This document shows, piece by piece, positions 49,721 through 59,334 of a stretch of 64,000 bases of DNA. This stretch comes from RYN-133 sp963708645 (GTDB taxonomy: Bacteria; Actinomycetota; Actinomycetes; Mycobacteriales; Jatrophihabitantaceae), in contig CAVPTA010000002.1 in assembly GCA_963708645.1 (NCBI GenBank), positions 62,001 through 126,000 of the forward strand, given 5' to 3'. The notes beneath the pieces are model-generated. The model ran no database searches and was not told the origin of the DNA. It worked only from the letters and a program-made list of their open reading frames with translations. Position 1 is the first letter of the stretch. Each line of letters begins with the position of its first letter. Position numbers and translations under genes: made by a program.

Positions 49721-49882
49721 ATGACCACTCTGGGTCGGACGTTCGTCGGAGCCGGGATCGGGTTTTATGTGGCCTTGTGCGCGGGAATGATCGCGGCGGC
49801 GTTCGCGATCACCTATGCGCTGCTAGCAGCTCTGTTCGGCGCAACACTCGGTGCGATCATCGGGTTTTACTACCGGCCGTGA
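49721..49882 (+). CDS. Small two-helix membrane protein
   Basis: A 53-residue hydrophobic protein with two likely helices (GAGIGFYVALCAGMIAAAFA and ALLAALFGATLGAIIGFYY) ending RP. GGAGGAG upstream is a strong ribosome-binding site. It is the first gene after two TetR operators and its TGA overlaps the GTG of the TetR gene, so it is coexpressed and probably coregulated. No family is recognised; glycine-spaced helices suggest it packs as an oligomer or with a partner. Confidence 0.75.
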   Translation: MTTLGRTFVGAGIGFYVALCAGMIAAAFAITYALLAALFGATLGAIIGFYYRP

Positions 49883-50502
49883 CCGACACCCGCACCCGAC
49901 TGCTCGGCGCCGCGATCGAAACACTTCGCGCCGAAGGCATCGCCGGTCTGTCCGCACGCACAATTGCGACCCGCGCCGAGGCAAACCAGGCGCTGGTCTT
50001 CTATCACTTCAAGACAGTGTCCGGCCTCGTCGATGCCGCTGTTCGTGCTTCGGTCGACGAGAGCGTCGAGTTCTACCGACGCCGATTCGCCGAGGTCACC
50101 TCGCTCGTGCAGTTGCTCGTGGCAGGGCGTGAACTTCATGAGCGCGAACGAGCAACCGGAAACGTCGCGGTGATGGCGCAACTGATGGCCGGCGCGCAGC
50201 GCGACCCAACGTTGCGCAACACGGCGTCGTACGCGATGCGGGCCTGGAACGCCGAGATCGAGACAGTCGTGCGTCGATTGCTCGCGGGTAGTCCGCTGGC
50301 CGACGTCGCGGACCCGCACGGGCTCGCACGCGCCATTAGCGCGAGCTTCCTGGGGCTCGAACTGTACGAGGGAGTCGATGCGAGCGGCGCTCACGCGGCC
50401 CTCGACGCGATCGAAAGGCTCGGCGTTTTGATCGAGGTCGTCGACGATCTCGGCCCCGTCGCGCGGCGGGCGATGAAATCGCGGATGCGCCGGGCGAGAT
50501 GA
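49879..50502 (+). CDS. TetR family transcriptional regulator
   Basis: A 207-residue TetR repressor. The N-terminal helix-turn-helix is RLLGAAIETLRAEGIAGLSA followed by TIATRAEANQALVFYHFKTV. The rest is a helical ligand-binding domain with HERERATGNVAVMAQLMAG and ISASFLGLELYEGVDASGAH. The ligand is unknown. GTG start overlaps the preceding gene (GTGA) and its own TGA overlaps the next ATG, so it lies within a translationally coupled operon. The two TTGAGC palindromes upstream are its likely targets, giving autorepression. Confidence 0.88.
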   Translation: MTDTRTRLLGAAIETLRAEGIAGLSARTIATRAEANQALVFYHFKTVSGLVDAAVRASVDESVEFYRRRFAEVTSLVQLLVAGRELHERERATGNVAVMAQLMAGAQRDPTLRNTASYAMRAWNAEIETVVRRLLAGSPLADVADPHGLARAISASFLGLELYEGVDASGAHAALDAIERLGVLIEVVDDLGPVARRAMKSRMRRAR

Positions 50503-51062
50503 TCGACGTTGTGACCGACGTGACGACGCTGACCACCGAACGCCTGATCCTGCGCGAGTGGCGTGAGAGCGACCTCGAGCCGTTCGCTGCGATGAACGCA
50601 GATCCCGAAGTGATGCGGTTCTTCCCGCGCCGCCTCGATCGCGAGCAGAGCGACGCGATGGCCCACCGGCTGAGCGCGTTGCTCGAGGCGAACGGCTGGG
50701 GGCTGTGGGCCGTCGAGGTGCCTGATGTCGCGCCGTTCATCGGCTTCATCGGCCTGGCCGCACCACCGTTCGAGGCGCACTTCACGCCCGCGGTCGAGGT
50801 CGGGTGGCGCCTGGATAAGGCGTACTGGGGACGCGGTTACGCGCCCGAGGGTGCGCGCGCCGCGCTCGACTACGCGTTCGGGACGCTCGAGCTGGACGAA
50901 GTCGTGTCGATGACGATCCCAGCCAACGAACCCTCGCAACGAGTGATGAGCAAGCTCGGTCTCACCCGCGACCCGGCCGACGACTTCGACCATCCCAACC
51001 TGCCGGACTGGGCGCACCAGCGCCACGTCCTCTACCGGATCCGACGCGCCGACTGGCAGTGA
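50499..51062 (+). CDS. GNAT family N-acetyltransferase (RimJ/RimL-like)
   Basis: A 187-residue acetyltransferase of the RimJ/RimL type. TERLILREWRESDLEPFAAM begins the fold, VGWRLDKAYWGRGYAPEGAR is the acetyl-CoA loop with the RGYAPEG signature, and SMTIPANEPSQRVMSKLGL is the usual C-terminal strand and helix. The substrate may be a protein N-terminus or small amine. ATG overlaps the TetR stop (ATGA) and its own stop overlaps the next gene. Confidence 0.85.
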   Translation: MIDVVTDVTTLTTERLILREWRESDLEPFAAMNADPEVMRFFPRRLDREQSDAMAHRLSALLEANGWGLWAVEVPDVAPFIGFIGLAAPPFEAHFTPAVEVGWRLDKAYWGRGYAPEGARAALDYAFGTLELDEVVSMTIPANEPSQRVMSKLGLTRDPADDFDHPNLPDWAHQRHVLYRIRRADWQ

Positions 51063-52060
51063 CTAGCGTCAAGATCATGGAAAAGCGAATCTTGGGACGC
51101 ACCGGTCGGGAGGTCTCGGTCGTCGGACTCGGCACGTGGCAGCTCGGTGCCGATTGGGGCGACGTCGACGAAACGGACGCTCTCGACGTGTTGGCGGCGG
51201 CGGCTGACGCCGGCGTCACGCTTTTCGACACCGCCGATGTCTACGGAGACGGGCGCAGCGAGCAACTGATCGGGCGCTTCTTGCGCGAGCATCCCGACAG
51301 CGACGCGCTCGTCGCCACGAAAATGGGACGGCGCGTCGACCAGGTTCCCGAGAACTATTCCGCAGCGAACTTTCGCGCGTGGAATGACCGGTCGCGGCGC
51401 AATCTCGGCGTCGACACCCTCGACCTCGTGCAGTTGCACTGCCCACCGACTTCGGTCTACAGCGACGATGAGGTCTTCGATGCATTGGACGCGATGGTCG
51501 AGGACGGCCGCATCGCCGCGTACGGCGTGAGCGTGGAGCGGGTCGATGAAGCGCTCACCGCGATCGCGCGTCCCAACGTGGCGAGCGTGCAGATCATTCT
51601 GAACGCGTTCCGGCAGAAGCCGCTCGAACGGGTGTTGCCTGCCGCGGCCGAGGCCGGCGTGGGCATCCTCGCCCGCGTGCCGCTCGCGTCGGGCCTGCTG
51701 TCGGGCCGCTACACCGAAGAAACCACGTTCGCCGCCGACGACCACCGCACCTACAACCGCGACGGTGCGGCCTTCGACGTCGGCGAGACCTTCGCCGGCG
51801 TCGATTTCGCGACCGGTGTCGCCGCAGCCCGCACCTTCGCAGCCCTCGCTCACGACGGCCTCACTCCCGCGCAGTTGGCGCTGCGCTGGATCATCGATCA
51901 GCCGCAGGTTACGGCCGTGATCCCGGGAGCCCGCTCGGTCGAGCAAGCTTGCGGAAACGCGGCAGCGGCCGAAGTGGCGCCGCTCGACGACGACACCCGG
52001 GCCGCGGTGCGCGACCTCTACGACGAGAAGATCCGCCCGTCCGTGCACATCCGCTGGTAA
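51059..52060 (+). CDS. Aldo/keto reductase
   Basis: A 333-residue NADPH-dependent aldo/keto reductase. LGRTGREVSVVGLGTW opens the barrel, LFDTADVYGDGRSEQLIGRF has the catalytic Asp and Tyr, VATKMGRR the Lys, VQLHCPPTSVY the His, and PQVTAVIPGARSVEQACGN the cofactor loop. The GTG at 51059 overlaps the GNAT stop; an ATG at 51077 (MEKRILGRTG) is the alternative. It is the last gene of the TetR-led operon; its substrate may be the compound sensed by TetR, but this is inference. Confidence 0.87.
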   Translation: MTSVKIMEKRILGRTGREVSVVGLGTWQLGADWGDVDETDALDVLAAAADAGVTLFDTADVYGDGRSEQLIGRFLREHPDSDALVATKMGRRVDQVPENYSAANFRAWNDRSRRNLGVDTLDLVQLHCPPTSVYSDDEVFDALDAMVEDGRIAAYGVSVERVDEALTAIARPNVASVQIILNAFRQKPLERVLPAAAEAGVGILARVPLASGLLSGRYTEETTFAADDHRTYNRDGAAFDVGETFAGVDFATGVAAARTFAALAHDGLTPAQLALRWIIDQPQVTAVIPGARSVEQACGNAAAAEVAPLDDDTRAAVRDLYDEKIRPSVHIRW

Positions 52061-52098
52061 CCGTCAAACCTGTCGCACGGGTGTGACAAGGTCGGGGC

Positions 52099-53299
52099 AT
52101 GGGTATCGCCGGCTACCGCAGCATTCTCGCGCTGCGAGACGTGCGCCGGGTGCTCTGGCTCAGCATCGTTGTCCGCGTGCCCATGTGGGCCGGCAACGTC
52201 GTCCTGACGCTGCACGTGGTCACGCACCTGCACCGCTCGTACAGCGAAGCCGGCCTGGTCGCGGGCATCGCCACCATCGCCCTGGCGATCAGTGCGCCGT
52301 GGCGCGGGCGGCGGCTCGACAAGGTCGGCCTGCGTGCCACGGTGGCACCCTCGCTGGTGGTGCTCGCCGTCGTGCTGGAGCATCGCGCCCTTCGTGTCCT
52401 ACTGGCCGCTCGTCGCGCTCGCGGCCGTGGGCGGGCTGTTCGTCATCCCGTCGTTCTCGATCGTGCGGCAGGCACTCATGCATGCCGTCCCCGACGAGAT
52501 GCGCAAGACGGCACTGTCGATCGACGCGGTCGTCATCGAGATCTCGTTCATGATCGGGCCCGTGCTCGGCGTGCTGCTGGCCACGAGCTGGAACACCTCG
52601 TGGGCGCTGTTCAGCTGCGAGCTGACCTCGGTGCTCGGCGGCATAGTGCTGTGGATCATGAATCCGCCGATCGGACACCAGGCGGGCGACGGCCACGGGG
52701 GCGTCCGGTCGTGGTTGTCGCCGCGTGCGATCGCCGTGCTCGGTGCCTGCCTCGCCGCCACGATCGTGCTCACCGGCACCGACGTGAGCATCGTCGCCGC
52801 GCTGCGGTCGATGCATCACGCGTCGCTGATCGGCGTCGTACTGGCCCTCTGGGGACTGGGTTCGGCGCTCGGCGGCGTCGTCTACGGGTCGATGTCGCGC
52901 TCGATCAATCCGTTCGTGCTGCTCGGTCTGCTGTCGGCGCTCACGTTCCCGGCCGTGCTCGCCCGCGAACCGATCTCGCTGGCCGCCCTACTCGTCCTCG
53001 CCGGGGTGTGCTGCGCTCCGACGATCACGGCAACCGTCGACTCGCTGTCCCGCTTCGTGCCCGAGGCGGTGCGCGGCGAGGCGATGGGCTGGCACTCGTC
53101 GGCACTCACCGCAGGGACCGCGATCGGCGCGCCGATCGCCGGTGTCGCGATCGACCACGCCGGCTGGCAGGGCGGACTGTGGCTGCCGGCGATCATCGGA
53201 TCGGCCATTGCGGTCCTCGGGCTGGCCGCGACACGCCGACGGCGGACACGCCAAGGCGCCCCGAGCGAGCCGCGCTCGCTGCAGAATGCTCGATCGTGA
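52099..53299 (+). CDS. MFS transporter (one frameshift)
   Basis: A 12-helix major facilitator of about 400 residues. The first segment, to about residue 93, has VVRVPMWAGNVVLTLHVVTH and AISAPWRGRRLDKVGLRATV, the family's loop 2-3 motif DKVGLR. After a single shift near 52380 the second frame continues with SIAPFVSYWPLVALAAVGGL through VLALWGLGSALGGVVYGSM to GSAIAVLGLAATRRRRTRQG. The pattern fits drug or metabolite efflux; substrate unknown. Its stop overlaps the GTG of the deaminase gene. Confidence 0.75.
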
Positions 53300-54328
53300 G
53301 TGATTACTCGTCGTTCATCGCCGGACTGCCCAAAGCCGAGCTGCACGTCCACCACGTCGGGTCGGCGTCGCCGCACACCGTCGCGCAGCTCGCCGCTCGT
53401 CACGACGGCTCGACGCCGGTGCCGGCCGACCCCGAGAAGCTAGCGCGAGTACTTCACGTTCACCGACTTCGCGCACTTCATCGACGTCTACCTGTCGGTC
53501 GTCGATCTGATCCGTGACGCCGAGGACGTCTGGACGCTCACCTACGACATCGCGCGCGACCTCGCCGCGCAGAACGTGCGCTACGCCGAGCTGACGTTGA
53601 CGCCGTACTCGTCGGTCGTGCGCGGAATCCCGCCGGAGGCCTTCTGCGAGGCCGTCGAGGACGCCCGCCGCCGCGCCGAGGACGACCACGGCGTGCAGCT
53701 GCGCTGGTGCTTCGACATCCCCGGCGAGGCCGGCGTCGAAGCGGGCGACGTCACCCTCGACATGGCCCTGCTGATGCGCCCGGACGGCCTGGTCAGCTTC
53801 GGACTCGGCGGCCCCGAGATCGGCGTGCCGCGGAGCACCTTCACCGACCACTTCAACGCGGCCCGCGCGGCCGGGCTGCACAGCGTCCCGCACGCGGGCG
53901 AGTCGACCGGGCCCGAATCGATCTGGGAAGCCCTCGACCTGCTCGGCGCCGAGCGCATCGGCCACGGCATCGCCGCGGTGCAGGACGACGCCCTGCTGGC
54001 CCGACTGCGCGACGACGCGATCCCGCTCGAGGTCTGCCCGACATCCAACGTATGCACGCGCGCGGTCGCCTCGCTCGCCGAGCATCCATTGCCCGCGCTG
54101 GTCGCTGCCGGCGTCCCTGTGACGATCAACTCCGACGACCCGCCCATGTTCTCGACCACACTCACCCACGAGTACGAGGTCGCGGCCGACCTGCTGCACC
54201 TCGACGAGGCTGGCATCGCCGACCTGGCCCGTGCGGCCGTCCGGGCCTCGTTCCTCGACCACGCGGGAAAGACCGAGTTGCTGACCGAGATCGACGAGTA
54301 CGAAACCGTATTCGGTCACACCGGCTAA
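53296..54328 (+). CDS. Adenosine deaminase-family protein (one frameshift)
   Basis: A metal-dependent deaminase of about 343 residues. The zinc motif is LPKAELHVHHVGSASP (HxH), then SVPHAGESTGPESIW (His, catalytic Glu nearby), LGAERIGHGIAAV and INSDDPPMFSTTL (Asp pair). Members deaminate adenosine or, in some actinomycetes, 6-aminodeoxyfutalosine in menaquinone synthesis; the HHVGSASP variant makes the second possible. GTG start at 53296 overlaps the MFS stop. One shift occurs near 53444, where ctagcgcgag would read CTG CGC GAG if the A were absent. Confidence 0.8.
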
Positions 54329-54342
54329 GTAACCTGGACGGC

Positions 54343-56319
54343 GTGCCTGATCCGTCCAGCTACCGGCCCGCGCCGGGGACGATCCCGCTCGAACCCGGCG
54401 TCTACAAGTTCCGCGACAGCCATGACCGCGTGATCTATGTCGGCAAGGCGAAAAGCCTGCGGCAGCGGCTGAACTCCTACTTCGCCGACGTCAGCGGGCT
54501 GCACCCGCGCACCCGCCAGATGGTCACCAGCGCCGCGAGCGTCGAATGGACCCTCGTCAAGAACGAGGTCGAGGCGCTGCAGCTCGAATTCAACTGGATC
54601 AAGGAGTTCGACCCGCGGTTCAACGTCAAGTACCGCGACGACAAGTCGTATCCGAGCCTGGCTGTGACGCTGTACGAGCAGTATCCGCGGCTGCAGGTCA
54701 TGCGGGGCCCCAAGCGCAAGGGCGTGCGCTACTTCGGCCCGTACAGCCATGCCTGGGCCATCCGCGAGACCCTCGATCTGCTGTTGCGGGTGTTCCCGGC
54801 GCGCACCTGCAGCGCCGGGGTGTTCAAGCGCGCCGGCCAGATCGGGCGGCCCTGCCTGCTCGGTTACATCGGCAAGTGCAGTGCCCCGTGCGTCGGTCGC
54901 GTCACCGCCGACGAACACCGCAAGATCGTCGACGACTTCTGCGATTTCATGGCGGGCAAGACCGACACGATGATCAAACGGCTCGAACGCCGCATGCACG
55001 AGGCGAGTGACAACCTCGAGTTCGAACTCGCCGCCCGCGTCCGCGACGACCTCGAGGCGCTGCGGCGGGCGATGGAGAAGCAGGCCGTTGTGTTCGGCGA
55101 CGGCACCGATGCCGATGTTGTCGCGTTCGCAGAGGACGATCTCGAGGCTGCGGTGCAGGTGTTCCACGTACGCGGGGGACGGGTGCGCGGCCAGCGGGGC
55201 TGGGTCGTCGACAAGCTGGACGAGATGGGCACCGGCGATCTGGTCGAGCAGTTCCTGACCCAGTTCTACGGGATCTTCGAGGAGGACGGCTCCGAGATTC
55301 CGCGCGAGGTCCTCGTCCCTGTGCTGCCCGACGACAACGGCGCGTTGAGCGAGTGGCTCGGCGAGCGGCGCGGCTCGCGGGTCAACATCCGCGTGCCGCA
55401 ACGCGGCGACAAGCGCGCGCTCGCCGAGACGGTCGCCCGCAACGCTGCGCAATCGCTCAACCAGCACAAGCTCAAGCGGGCCTCCGACCTCACCGCGCGG
55501 TCGCGCGCCCTCGGCGAACTGCAAGAGGCCCTCGCGCTCGACAACGCGCCGCTGCGTATCGAGTGCTTCGACATCAGTCACGTCCAGGGCACCAACGTCG
55601 TCGCATCGATGGTGGTGTTCGAGGACGGGCTGGCCCGCAAGGGTGAGTACCGCCGCTTCGCGATGCGTGAGGGGACGGGTGACACCGACTGGATCGCCGA
55701 GGTGATCCGACGTCGGTTCGCCCGCTACCTCGACTCGCAGGTCGACGAGGGTGCCGACGCCGACTCCGACCCGGCCGCCGAGCAGCGCGACCTGCCGCCC
55801 GGGATCGATCCGGACACCGGCCGTCCCAAGAAGTTCGCCTATCCGCCCAACCTCGTCGTGGTCGACGGCGGTGCGCCCCAGGTCGCGGCGGCGCAGGCGG
55901 TGCTCGACGACATGGGCATCGACGACATCGCCCTCGTCGGGCTGGCCAAGCGCCTCGAAGAGGTCTGGCTGCCGGGGGAGCAGTATCCGACGATCCTGCC
56001 TCGCACGTCCGAAGGGTTGTATCTGCTGCAGCGGGTTCGCGACGAGGCGCACCGCTTCGCGATCACCTTCCACCGCCAGAAGCGGTCGAAGTCGATGATC
56101 ACGTCGGCGCTCGACGGCATCGCCGGACTCGGCGAGACACGGCGCAAGGCCCTGCTGCGACAGTTCGGCTCGCTGAAGCGGTTGAAAGCCGCGAGTATCG
56201 ACGACATCGCCGAGGTCCCGGGCATCGGGCCACGCACGGCGACGGCTATCGTCGCGGCGCTGCACAACGACAACACCCCGCCCGCCGTGAACGTGACTAC
56301 CGGAGAAGTTCTGGAATGA
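54343..56319 (+). CDS. uvrC: Excinuclease ABC subunit C
   Basis: A 658-residue UvrC, which cuts both sides of the lesion in nucleotide excision repair. The GIY-YIG nuclease is at the N-terminus (PGVYKFRDSHDRVIYVGKAK, residues 18-37). The Cys-rich CLLGYIGKCSAPCVGRV follows near 165, then the UVR motif DNLEFELAARVRDDLEAL that binds UvrB. The RNase H-like nuclease has IECFDISHVQGT and VVVDGGAPQVAAAQ, and two HhH motifs end the protein (DGIAGLGETRRKALLRQFGS, AEVPGIGPRTATAIV). GTG start. It heads the conserved uvrC-rapZ-yvcK-whiA order. Confidence 0.96.
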   Translation: MPDPSSYRPAPGTIPLEPGVYKFRDSHDRVIYVGKAKSLRQRLNSYFADVSGLHPRTRQMVTSAASVEWTLVKNEVEALQLEFNWIKEFDPRFNVKYRDDKSYPSLAVTLYEQYPRLQVMRGPKRKGVRYFGPYSHAWAIRETLDLLLRVFPARTCSAGVFKRAGQIGRPCLLGYIGKCSAPCVGRVTADEHRKIVDDFCDFMAGKTDTMIKRLERRMHEASDNLEFELAARVRDDLEALRRAMEKQAVVFGDGTDADVVAFAEDDLEAAVQVFHVRGGRVRGQRGWVVDKLDEMGTGDLVEQFLTQFYGIFEEDGSEIPREVLVPVLPDDNGALSEWLGERRGSRVNIRVPQRGDKRALAETVARNAAQSLNQHKLKRASDLTARSRALGELQEALALDNAPLRIECFDISHVQGTNVVASMVVFEDGLARKGEYRRFAMREGTGDTDWIAEVIRRRFARYLDSQVDEGADADSDPAAEQRDLPPGIDPDTGRPKKFAYPPNLVVVDGGAPQVAAAQAVLDDMGIDDIALVGLAKRLEEVWLPGEQYPTILPRTSEGLYLLQRVRDEAHRFAITFHRQKRSKSMITSALDGIAGLGETRRKALLRQFGSLKRLKAASIDDIAEVPGIGPRTATAIVAALHNDNTPPAVNVTTGEVLE

Positions 56320-56331
56320 TCCACGAACGCG

Positions 56332-57321
56332 ATGAGCGCTCGCGCGAAGAGCCCGCCCCCCGCTACGCGGACGCGCCGGAGGCGGCGTGCGGAACGCGAG
56401 ATCGACCCGAGCGAGGCGAGCGGTCGAGATCGCGATGCGCCGGGGCGGGGGGGATTGGAAACTGTCATCGTGACCGGTCTGTCCGGTGCCGGTCGCAGCA
56501 CCGCGGCCAAGTGCTTCGAGGACCTCGGCTACTACGTCGTCGACAACCTGCCGGCCGAACTGATCGCGACCCTGATGGATCTCGGCAGCCGCAGCCATGG
56601 AGCTGTCACCCGGCTCGCCGTCGTCATGGACGTGCGCAGCCGCGCGTTCTCCAGCGACCTCGTCGGCGTCATCCGCGATCTCGACGAGGGCGGGCTGCGG
56701 CCGCGGGTGTTGTTCCTCGAAGCGACCGACGACGTGCTGGTGCGCCGCTTCGAGAGCGTGCGCCGCGAACACCCGCTGCAGGGCGACGGCCGCCTCACCG
56801 ACGGCATCGCCGCCGAGCGCGAGTTGCTCGGCCCGCTGCGCGACGACGCAGACCTGATCATCGACACGTCCACCCGCTCGGTCCACGACCTGCGCCACCT
56901 GATCGAGAACTCCTTCGCCTCCGACGGGCCGCTGGGCGCCGCGCCGAGCCTGCGCGCGACCGTGGTGTCCTTCGGGTTCAAGTACGGGCTGCCGGTCGAC
57001 GCCGACCTCGTCGTCGACGTCCGGTTCCTGCCCAACCCGTACTGGATCCCGGAGCTGCGCGAACAGACCGGCTGCGACCAACAGGTCAAGGACTACGTGC
57101 TCTCGCAGGACGACGCCACGGCCTTCCTCGATCAGTACGCGGCCATCCTGAGCATCATCGGCGCGGGCTACCGGCGCGAGAGCAAGCGCTACCTCACCCT
57201 CGCGGTCGGCTGCACCGGCGGCAAGCACCGCTCGGTCGTGATGGCCCAGGAGCTCGCCAAGCGGCTCGAAGCGGACGGGGTGCAGACGACCGTCGCGCAT
57301 CGGGATCTCGGGCGTGAGTAG
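56332..57321 (+). CDS. rapZ: RNase adapter protein RapZ / YvcJ-family nucleotide-binding protein
   Basis: A P-loop protein of the RapZ/YvcJ family, 329 residues from this ATG. The core begins LETVIVTGLSGAGRSTAAKC (Walker A), continues with FEDLGYYVVDNLPAELIATL and ends in the family's conserved CTGGKHRSVVMAQELAKRL. In enterobacteria it controls amino-sugar synthesis through small RNAs; in actinomycetes the role is not settled. The first 42 residues are Arg/Pro-rich and doubtful: the ATG at 56316, which overlaps the uvrC stop, is in another frame and a run of seven G precedes the core. Confidence 0.9.
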   Translation: MSARAKSPPPATRTRRRRRAEREIDPSEASGRDRDAPGRGGLETVIVTGLSGAGRSTAAKCFEDLGYYVVDNLPAELIATLMDLGSRSHGAVTRLAVVMDVRSRAFSSDLVGVIRDLDEGGLRPRVLFLEATDDVLVRRFESVRREHPLQGDGRLTDGIAAERELLGPLRDDADLIIDTSTRSVHDLRHLIENSFASDGPLGAAPSLRATVVSFGFKYGLPVDADLVVDVRFLPNPYWIPELREQTGCDQQVKDYVLSQDDATAFLDQYAAILSIIGAGYRRESKRYLTLAVGCTGGKHRSVVMAQELAKRLEADGVQTTVAHRDLGRE

Positions 57322-58303
57322 CCCGAAGTCAGGGCCGAGCTTCGTCGCACTCGGGGGCGGGCACGGCCTGCACGCGACGCTGAGCGCGCTGCGCCGGGTC
57401 AGCGACGACGTCACGGCGGTTGTCACAGTCGCCGACGACGGCGGCTCGTCCGGACGCATCCGGCACGAATTTCCGGTGCTGCCGCCCGGCGACCTGCGGA
57501 TGGCGCTCGCCGCGCTCGCCGGCGACGACCCGGTGCACCAGGCGTGGGCGAAGCTGCTGCAGCACCGCCTCGGCGGCAGCGGCGTGCTCGCCGGTCACCC
57601 GGTGGGCAACCTGGTCCTCACCGGACTGCTCGACAGCACCGCGTCCGACCCGGTCGAAGCGCTCGACCGCGTCGCGACCCTGGTCGGCGCAGTCGGACGA
57701 GTACTGCCGATGAGCCCGGTCGCGCTCGATCTGGTCGCCGAGGCCGATCACTTCGACCCGCTCGACCCCGAACGCACGCGACGTATCCGCGGGCAGTCGT
57801 CGATCGCTGCAACTCCGGGCCGGGTGCGCTCGATCCAGCTGTTGCCACCAGGTGCTCCGGCGTGCGCCGATGCGGTCGACGCGGTGCGCGAGGCCGACGC
57901 CGTCGTGCTCGGCCCGGGGTCGTGGTTCACCAGCGTGATTCCGCATTTGCTGTTGCACGAATTGGGACGTGCGCTCGCGACCACACGCGCGCGCGTGATC
58001 GTCACGCTCAACCTCGTGCCCCAGCCCGGTGAGACCGAGGGATACGAACCGACCGATCTCCTGCGATTGTTGTGCGAGCATGCAGATCCGGTCGGTGGGT
58101 TGCGGATTGACGCTGTGATTGCCGACGTCGATGCGGTTGTCGACGAAAAAGATCTTGGCGACTTCACGCGCAGCATCGGGGCCAGTCTCATATTGTCGAA
58201 GCTCGCGTCTGACGCAAGTCCGGACCTTCATGATCCACAGCGTCTTGCCGAGGCGTACCGTACGGCGCTCGACCAAGGAGTGGGAGGCCGCGAATGGCGA
58301 TGA
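57314..58303 (+). CDS. yvcK: YvcK-type gluconeogenesis factor
   Basis: A 329-residue CofD-like protein. FVALGGGHGLHATLSALRRV is the conserved N-terminal loop, VVTVADDGGSSGRIRHEF the signature, LPPGDLRMALAALAG follows and VVLGPGSWFTSVIPHLLL is the conserved C-terminal core. YvcK binds UDP-GlcNAc and supports cell-wall synthesis on gluconeogenic carbon sources. GTG start overlaps the rapZ end by eight bases and its own end overlaps whiA by ten, so the three are one transcript. Confidence 0.95.
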   Translation: MSSPKSGPSFVALGGGHGLHATLSALRRVSDDVTAVVTVADDGGSSGRIRHEFPVLPPGDLRMALAALAGDDPVHQAWAKLLQHRLGGSGVLAGHPVGNLVLTGLLDSTASDPVEALDRVATLVGAVGRVLPMSPVALDLVAEADHFDPLDPERTRRIRGQSSIAATPGRVRSIQLLPPGAPACADAVDAVREADAVVLGPGSWFTSVIPHLLLHELGRALATTRARVIVTLNLVPQPGETEGYEPTDLLRLLCEHADPVGGLRIDAVIADVDAVVDEKDLGDFTRSIGASLILSKLASDASPDLHDPQRLAEAYRTALDQGVGGREWR

Positions 58304-59274
58304 CGGCAGACGTCAAGGATGAACTGAGCCGGGTTCCGGTGTCGAAGACATCCGAGCGCAAGGCCGAACTCGCCACGATGCTTCGCTTTGCGGGTGCGCT
58401 GCACCTGGTCGGCGGCCACATCGTCATCGAGGCCGAGCTCGACACCGGATCGGTCGCGCGCCGCCTGCGCAAAGAGATCGCCGAGGTGTTCGGGCACGGT
58501 TCGGAGGTGCAGATCGTCGCGGGCGGGGGACTGCGCAAGGGCAGCCGGTACCTGATCCGCGTGACCAAGGACGGCGAGGGCCTCGCCCGGCAGTCGGGGC
58601 TGGTCGACCTGCGCGGGCGTCCGGTGAAGGGCCTGCCGCACCACGTCGTCGCCGGCGGCATCCACGACGCCGAAGCTGCGTGGCGCGGTGCGTTCCTCGC
58701 GCACGGTTCGCTCACCGAGCCGGGACGGGCGTGCGCGCTCGAGATCACCTGCCCGTCCGCAGAGGCCGCGCTTGCGCTGGTCGGCGTCGGCCGCCGTCTC
58801 GGCATAGCCGCCAAGGCACGCGAGGTGCGCGGCAGCGATCGGGTCGTCGTTCGCGACGGCGACATGATCGGCGCATTGCTCACCCGCATCGGTGCGCACG
58901 AGTCCGTCCTGGCGTGGGAAGAGCGCCGCATGCGGCGTGAGGTGCGCGCCACGGCCAACCGGCTGGCGAACTTCGACGACGCCAACCTGCGTCGCTCGGC
59001 CCGCGCGGCCGTCGCTGCCGGTGCCCGGGTGCAACGAGCGCTCGAGATCCTCGCCGACGACGCCCCCGACCACCTGCTGCAGGCCGGTCGCCTCCGGATC
59101 GAGCACAAGCAGGCCTCGCTGGAAGAGCTCGGCGCGCTGTCCGACCCGCCGATGACCAAGGACGCCGTTGCCGGCCGCATCCGCCGTTTGCTCGCAATGG
59201 CCGACAAACGGGCCGGAGATCTGGGCATCCCGGACACCGAGTCGGCCGTGACTGCGGAGATGCTGGCACCCTGA
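58294..59274 (+). CDS. whiA: Sporulation/division regulator WhiA
   Basis: A 326-residue WhiA. The N-terminal MAMTADVKDELSRVPV leads two LAGLIDADG-like halves (ATMLRFAGALHLVGGHIVIE; AAWRGAFLAHGSLTEPG), and the C-terminal helix-turn-helix is SLEELGALSDPPMTKDAVAG followed by RIRRLLAMADKR. In Streptomyces WhiA works with WhiB to switch on division and sporulation genes; in other Gram-positives it affects division and chromosome segregation. It follows yvcK with an overlap. Confidence 0.95.
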   Translation: MAMTADVKDELSRVPVSKTSERKAELATMLRFAGALHLVGGHIVIEAELDTGSVARRLRKEIAEVFGHGSEVQIVAGGGLRKGSRYLIRVTKDGEGLARQSGLVDLRGRPVKGLPHHVVAGGIHDAEAAWRGAFLAHGSLTEPGRACALEITCPSAEAALALVGVGRRLGIAAKAREVRGSDRVVVRDGDMIGALLTRIGAHESVLAWEERRMRREVRATANRLANFDDANLRRSARAAVAAGARVQRALEILADDAPDHLLQAGRLRIEHKQASLEELGALSDPPMTKDAVAGRIRRLLAMADKRAGDLGIPDTESAVTAEMLAP

Positions 59275-59334
59275 CCGGCTCAGTGGCAGAGTGCGCTCAG
59301 ATGCGCCGGCCGCGGCGCTGACACGGGGGCTGTT

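Noticed and set aside
54325..57459. A 1044-codon open frame on the strand opposite uvrC and rapZ
   Set aside because: It mirrors real genes in high-GC DNA, where complementary frames stay open; the translation has no domain and the plus-strand genes are certain.
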